From assembly GCF_016864375.1 (NCBI RefSeq), contig NZ_CP069359.1, positions 62,001 to 126,000 of the forward strand: a DNA stretch of 64,000 nucleotides, read 5' to 3'. The position numbers and the translations under genes are program-made. The notes beneath the pieces were generated by a model, which saw only the letters and a program-made list of their open reading frames with translations, made no database searches and had not been told where the DNA came from. The first letter of the stretch is position 1. Each line of letters begins with the position of its first letter. Below, piece by piece: positions 59,338 to 64,000 of the stretch. This stretch comes from Microvirga sp. VF16. Lineage in GTDB: Bacteria > Pseudomonadota > Alphaproteobacteria > Rhizobiales > Beijerinckiaceae.

Positions 59338-62300
59338 ATGGATGGAGCCGAGATCGGGCGCATTGATGATTTTTTGCTGAACCGCTGCCTTTCGATCGAC
59401 CTTGAGGTTGATCCGGGTCAAGCGAAGATTTTCGCCTTTGCCGCCGTTCGCCGCCAAGGTCAGGAGAAAGTGGTATTCCGAAACGGGAACGAGGCCGCCT
59501 TTGATCAGCTCGAGGGACTCGCCGCTGGGGCCGACTTCCTGCTTGGTCACAACATTATCCGATTTGATCTCCCTCACCTCGCAGCGGTGAGGCCCCGCCT
59601 CGCGCGACTAGCCACAAAGCCAATAGATACGCTTTGGCTGAACCCGCTAGCTTTCCCGCGCAATCCATACAACCATCTAGTCAAACACCATCACGATGGG
59701 CGGTTGCACGCAGGACATGTCAACGACCCGGAGCTCGACGCGCGCCTTGTGCTCGATGTGCTGGCCAACCAGATCACAGCCTTTGCAACCCTGGCGAAGG
59801 AGACGCCTGCCGCTCCTATCGCCTATCACTACCTGACCACTTGCATGCCGGGGAGTGACGGTTTCGATGCACTGTTTACCGACTTACGCAGAGCACCCCG
59901 ACCTGCTGCGGCACAGGCCGAGAAGGCGATCAAGGAGCTGCTCGATGGTCAGGCATGCGCTTCGCGTATCCAGCAAACACTGAACCGCCTGTCCTCTCCA
60001 CAACTCGGCTGGCCGATGGCCTATGCACTTTCGTGGATCTCGGTCGCGGGCGGGGATTCCGTTATGCCACCCTGGGTGCGGGCGCAGTTCCGTGAAGCCT
60101 CACGGATCGTTCGGCATTTGCGCGACCGCGCGTGCGGCGACCCAGGCTGCCATTGGTGCCGCGAGAAGAACAACCCGAAGAAAGCGCTATCGCGCTGGTT
60201 CGGCTTCGACAGCTTTCGGCCGGAGCCAAAGGACGATGCTGGTCGCCCGCTGCAGGAACGCATTGTCGCTGAAGCAATGGAAGGGAAATCCGTTCTCGGT
60301 ATCCTGCCCACTGGCACTGGGAAGTCTGTCTGCTACCAGATTCCGGCGCTGGCGCGGTTCGATAAGATCGGCGCGCTTTCCGTCGTCATCTCGCCTCTGG
60401 TCGCATTGATGGCCGATCAGGTGCAAGGCCTTGCGCGTCACGGAATCGGGGGTTGCGTTACGATCAACGGGCTTCTCTCAATGCCAGAGCGCCATGCTGC
60501 GTTGGATCAGGTGCGGTTGGGCGACGCGGCCATGTTGCTGATATCACCCGAGCAGCTACGCAGCCCCTCAGTGCGTGCAGTCCTGGCGCAGCGCGAGGTC
60601 GGCTACTGGATCCTGGATGAGGCCCATTGTGTCTCAAAGTGGGGGCATGATTTCCGGCCCGATTATCGCTACGTCTCGCGCTTTATCCGTGAGTATTCCG
60701 GGGATCAAGAGCCCGCGCCGGTGATCTGCCTGACTGCGACGGCAAAGCCGGAGGTGGTGCGCGACATCCGTGATCACTTCCAGTCCCGCCTAGGGGTGGA
60801 ACTGCTTCTGCTCGACGGCGGTGCGACCCGCCAGAACCTCGCCTTCGAGGTGCACGAGACCCACCGCAGCCGCAAGCTCACCGACATTCTTGATATGATC
60901 GAACGCGCCCTGCCGCGCGATGGTGCGTCAGGCGCCGTGGTCTATTGCGCCACGCGTGCTGCGACTGAACGTGTCGCAGGCTTCCTGCAACAACAGGGGT
61001 TGGCAGCGGACTTCTTCCATGCTGGCCTGACGCCCGAACGCAAGCACGAGGTGCAAGAGCGTTTTCGTGTCGGTGAGCTGCGGGTCATTGCGGCCACAAA
61101 CGCCTTCGGTATGGGGATCGACAAGCCCGATATCAGGCTGGTGGTGCATGGCGACATTCCGGGCTCGCTTGAGAACTACCTGCAGGAGGCCGGCCGGGCT
61201 GGACGTGACCGCGATCCGGCGGTCTGCGTGCTTTTGTTCACCACCGAGGACGTCGAACGGCAATTCTCTCTCAGCGCCCGCTCGCGTCTGGCGCGCCATG
61301 AGATCAGCGCGATCCTGAAGGCGCTCCGCCGCTTGGATACCCGTGGAAAGCACAACGGTGAGGTCGTCGCCACGCCGGGCGAGATAGTGCGGGAAGAGAC
61401 GGCGCAGGAATTCGAGCGCGATAACGCCACAGACGACACACGGGTCAAGACGGCCGTTGCCTGGCTCGAAGAATCAACTCTGCTAACCCGGGAGGAGAAC
61501 CGGGTGCAGGTCTTCCCTTCCTCGCTGCGTATCCGCACGCTGACAGAGGCCGAGGAGATTCTGTCCAAGATTGAGCTGACCAGAACCCGGCGTAAGCAGC
61601 TACTGGATCTGGTGCGGCATCTAATGACGGCCTCCCCCGATGCTGGTGTCTCGACCGACGAGCTTTCCGGCGCCAGTGGCCTGACCGGTGGCGCACTTCG
61701 GAAGGCATTGTCCGATCTCGAAGCACTTGGTATCGCAACGGACGATACAGCCATTACGATCTTCGTTCATGTCGGGGTCGAGGGGTCGTCGAAACAGCGG
61801 TTCCAGGTCGCTACGGCATTGGAGGCCGCGTTGATCGACGCCATGCGCGAGGCGTCGCCAGATGCTGAGGGCGGCGAAGCGCAGCCTCTGCATCTCGCCG
61901 CGACCTGTCAAGTTCTGCGCGATCAGGGCCATCTGGGCGTGCGCCCGGATCTGGTTGAGGCGCATCTGCGCAGCTTGGCGCAGGACGGGCGCGACGAGGA
62001 CGGCGGACGCGGCAACATTCATTTGCGCAAGGTGAATCGAAACACTTGCTTCGTGCGACTGCAGCGGTCGTGGGAAATGGTTAGCCGGACGGCGGAGATC
62101 AGGCGTCGAGGGGCGGAGCTTTTAATCCAACATCTCGAAGCGCTAGTGGCAAAAGGCACGCGCGGTAAAGATGTCCGGGTCGAGACCACGATGGGCAAAA
62201 TGCAGTCCGCCATCACAGGGGACGTTTTCCTGAAGGGCTCAGTCCGGGATGTGACTAAGTTGCTCGGCCGGGCACTCATGTGGCTCCATGAACAGGGCGT

Positions 62301-64000
62301 GATCACCCTTGGACGAGGCCTGACGATCTTCCGCCCCGCGATCACCGTTCACCTGCGCCCTGGGGGTGGACAGTTTACTCAGAAGGATTTCCTCCCTCTC
62401 GAGGATCATTACTGCGAACAGACCGTCCAGACCCATATCATGGCGGCCTATGCCGAGCGCGGGCTGACCTCGATGAAAGAGGCAGAGCGGCTCGCGCAGG
62501 ACTATTTCCAGCTGGACAAAGGAGCCTTCCTGAAGCGCTGGTTGCCGGATCGAGCGGGCGACTTGGTCCGTCAAACCACACCGGAGAGCTGGCGCCAGAT
62601 TGTCGAGAGTCTCGGAAATTCCGTGCAGTCGAAGATCGTCGCCGATGATCGCGAACAGACCAACGTGCTGGTGCTCGCAGGACCCGGCTCCGGAAAAACA
62701 CGGGTGCTGGTGCATCGCGTCGCCTATCTGATCCGGGTCAAGCGCGAAGATCCGCGTGGCATTCTCGTTCTGACCTACAACCGCCATGCCGCAGTCGAGA
62801 TCCGCAAGCGGCTGAAGGAGCTGATCGGCGATGATGCCAACAGCGTAACCGTCTCGACCTGTCACGCTCTAGCGATGCGACTGGTCGGGGCAAGCTTTGC
62901 GAGCCAGGTCGAGGCGGATACCCCACATGACTTCGACAAAATTGTAATGGAGGCCGTCACCCTGCTGAAAGGCGAAGGCCTGTCTAAGGTCGAGGCCGAG
63001 GCGCTCCGCGAAACCCTGATTCAGGGCTATCGCTGGATCCTCGTTGACGAATATCAGGACATTGGCCCCGAGGAATATGCCCTGATCGCCGCCGTAGCAG
63101 GTCGCTCATTCGACGACCCGGACCAACGCCTGAGCCTTTTTGCCGTGGGCGATGACGACCAGAACATCTATGCCTTCGCAGGTGCCTCAATCGATTTCAT
63201 CCGGCGCTTCGAAGCGGATTACTCAGCCAAGCCCACCTATCTGATTGAGAACTATCGTTCGACGCGGGCGATTATTGATGCAGCAAACCGCGTGATTGCA
63301 CCAGCCGCTAATCGGATGAAGACTGGCCATGACATCACCGTCAATCGCGCCCGTGCTAAAGCCCCTGAAGGCGGCGTGCTGGCCTCGCAGGATCCGGTCG
63401 CGCAGGGCCGGGTTCAGCTTTTGCGCACAGCACCGGGCCTTGCAGCGCAGGCCAACGCCGCCGTCGATGAACTGGTCCGCCTGTCACAACTGGTCCCGGA
63501 CTGGTCCTGGTCAAAGGCCGCGATCGTCGCACGGGAATGGCGGCTTCTGGAACCAGTGCGGAGCTATTGTGAAGCGCTGGACATACCGGTTCAACTCGCA
63601 AGCGAGGCCATGCCTCCATTTTGGCGTTTGCGGGAAGCTCAGGAATTCCTCAACTTCCTCAAGGCGGAGCCTGCGAAGATTATTGCGGCCGAAGCCGTGA
63701 AAGGCTTTATCTCCAGGCAGCCTTCGAACCATTGGTGGGATCGGATCTCGGACGGTATCACGGCACTCGATGCCGAACTCGATGGGAAAGCTGTTCCGGT
63801 CGCAGATATCATCGAGATGCTGGTCGAATGGACTCGGGTCACTCGTCAGGAGCAACGAGGATTGATGCTTTTGACCGCGCATCGAGCCAAAGGCCTTGAG
63901 TTTGACGACGTTGTCATCCTTGACGGCGGCTGGGATCGTTCCTCGAAGGGGGAGGACCGCGATGCCCCACTCCGGCTGTTTTACGTCGCCATGACGCGGG
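59338..64000 (+). CDS. Giant exonuclease-RecQ-UvrD helicase fusion (3' end outside window)
   Basis: One uninterrupted frame of 1554 codons to the window edge. Residues 8-140: DnaQ-like exonuclease fold with Asp21/Glu23 (SIDLEVD), GHNIIRFD (70-77) and DPELDAR (130-136). About 262-275: CGDPGCHWC, possible zinc site. About 305-640: RecQ-type helicase with Walker A TGTGKS (325-330), DEAH (427-430), VVYCATRAATERVA and QEAGRAGRDRDP. About 700-1080: winged-helix-like linker. From 1090: UvrD-like helicase with AGPGSGKT (1114-1121), DEYQD (1237-1241), GDDDQNIYAFAGA, TAHRAKGLEFDDVV and RLFYVAMTR at the edge. ATG 59338 is the first after an in-frame TAG. Likely DNA repair or defence. Confidence 0.9.
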   Translation, partial: MDGAEIGRIDDFLLNRCLSIDLEVDPGQAKIFAFAAVRRQGQEKVVFRNGNEAAFDQLEGLAAGADFLLGHNIIRFDLPHLAAVRPRLARLATKPIDTLWLNPLAFPRNPYNHLVKHHHDGRLHAGHVNDPELDARLVLDVLANQITAFATLAKETPAAPIAYHYLTTCMPGSDGFDALFTDLRRAPRPAAAQAEKAIKELLDGQACASRIQQTLNRLSSPQLGWPMAYALSWISVAGGDSVMPPWVRAQFREASRIVRHLRDRACGDPGCHWCREKNNPKKALSRWFGFDSFRPEPKDDAGRPLQERIVAEAMEGKSVLGILPTGTGKSVCYQIPALARFDKIGALSVVISPLVALMADQVQGLARHGIGGCVTINGLLSMPERHAALDQVRLGDAAMLLISPEQLRSPSVRAVLAQREVGYWILDEAHCVSKWGHDFRPDYRYVSRFIREYSGDQEPAPVICLTATAKPEVVRDIRDHFQSRLGVELLLLDGGATRQNLAFEVHETHRSRKLTDILDMIERALPRDGASGAVVYCATRAATERVAGFLQQQGLAADFFHAGLTPERKHEVQERFRVGELRVIAATNAFGMGIDKPDIRLVVHGDIPGSLENYLQEAGRAGRDRDPAVCVLLFTTEDVERQFSLSARSRLARHEISAILKALRRLDTRGKHNGEVVATPGEIVREETAQEFERDNATDDTRVKTAVAWLEESTLLTREENRVQVFPSSLRIRTLTEAEEILSKIELTRTRRKQLLDLVRHLMTASPDAGVSTDELSGASGLTGGALRKALSDLEALGIATDDTAITIFVHVGVEGSSKQRFQVATALEAALIDAMREASPDAEGGEAQPLHLAATCQVLRDQGHLGVRPDLVEAHLRSLAQDGRDEDGGRGNIHLRKVNRNTCFVRLQRSWEMVSRTAEIRRRGAELLIQHLEALVAKGTRGKDVRVETTMGKMQSAITGDVFLKGSVRDVTKLLGRALMWLHEQGVITLGRGLTIFRPAITVHLRPGGGQFTQKDFLPLEDHYCEQTVQTHIMAAYAERGLTSMKEAERLAQDYFQLDKGAFLKRWLPDRAGDLVRQTTPESWRQIVESLGNSVQSKIVADDREQTNVLVLAGPGSGKTRVLVHRVAYLIRVKREDPRGILVLTYNRHAAVEIRKRLKELIGDDANSVTVSTCHALAMRLVGASFASQVEADTPHDFDKIVMEAVTLLKGEGLSKVEAEALRETLIQGYRWILVDEYQDIGPEEYALIAAVAGRSFDDPDQRLSLFAVGDDDQNIYAFAGASIDFIRRFEADYSAKPTYLIENYRSTRAIIDAANRVIAPAANRMKTGHDITVNRARAKAPEGGVLASQDPVAQGRVQLLRTAPGLAAQANAAVDELVRLSQLVPDWSWSKAAIVAREWRLLEPVRSYCEALDIPVQLASEAMPPFWRLREAQEFLNFLKAEPAKIIAAEAVKGFISRQPSNHWWDRISDGITALDAELDGKAVPVADIIEMLVEWTRVTRQEQRGLMLLTAHRAKGLEFDDVVILDGGWDRSSKGEDRDAPLRLFYVAMTR

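Overview
The window looks like an accessory, IS-rich region of a high-GC alphaproteobacterium of the order Hyphomicrobiales (Rhizobiales), most likely Methylobacteriaceae (Methylobacterium or Microvirga type). The clues are two DUF1127 proteins, a DUF1476 (ATPase zeta-type) protein, PRC-barrel stress proteins, EcfG-like promoter motifs, relics of DUF1612-type proteins and the IS repertoire. The genus is an inference; no rRNA or other taxonomic marker is present.

Region 1 (about 0.7-22.4 kb) is a redox and reactive-species island: msrA-msrB, a DUF417 (RclC-like) membrane protein, a GapN-type aldehyde dehydrogenase, glutaredoxin, a transglutaminase-like cysteine peptidase, a TetR regulator, a DUF1476 protein, a GH1-like glycosidase, a secreted cupin, three alpha/beta hydrolases with Asp nucleophiles, Ohr, an OmpR/EnvZ-type two-component system and a DipZ-like thiol-disulfide protein. 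Two distant promoters carry paired ATAC-N6-GTAT palindromes with the same 30-bp centre spacing, which points to one regulator, probably the TetR protein. Broken genes (wrbA, a thioredoxin-reductase-like gene, an SDR gene) lie among the intact ones.

Region 2 (22.5-34.1 kb) is mostly mobile DNA around a DUF1127-trxB operon: two inverted copies of one IS630 element (one splitting a small secreted-protein gene just after its start codon), a second IS630 type inserted next to one of them, IS481, IS5, and an IS6 transposase gene interrupted by a group II intron whose maturase has a premature stop.

Region 3 (34.2-47 kb) is a general-stress neighbourhood: an adenylate cyclase with TolB-like and TPR parts, a glycine-zipper lipoprotein, two PRC-barrel proteins, a DUF883-like membrane protein, an S20-like protein, an Hfq paralogue, Hsp20, dodecin, a zinc-ribbon protein overlapping an odd tRNA-Lys-like gene, and an LCM-family methyltransferase. 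Decayed cheR, uspA, lipoprotein and DUF1612 genes and a 325-bp Tn3-type miniature element are interspersed.

Region 4 (47.6-64 kb) holds IS110, a two-gene operon of a secreted protein-isoaspartate methyltransferase and a membrane-embedded spermidine-synthase-like protein, a Tn3 relic bounded by IS6 ends, a groEL copy that has lost its N-terminus to an IS6 element, topoisomerase III, a second copy of the second IS630 type and, running off the right edge, a very large fusion of a DnaQ-like exonuclease, a RecQ helicase and a UvrD helicase. That fusion is the most unusual single gene here.
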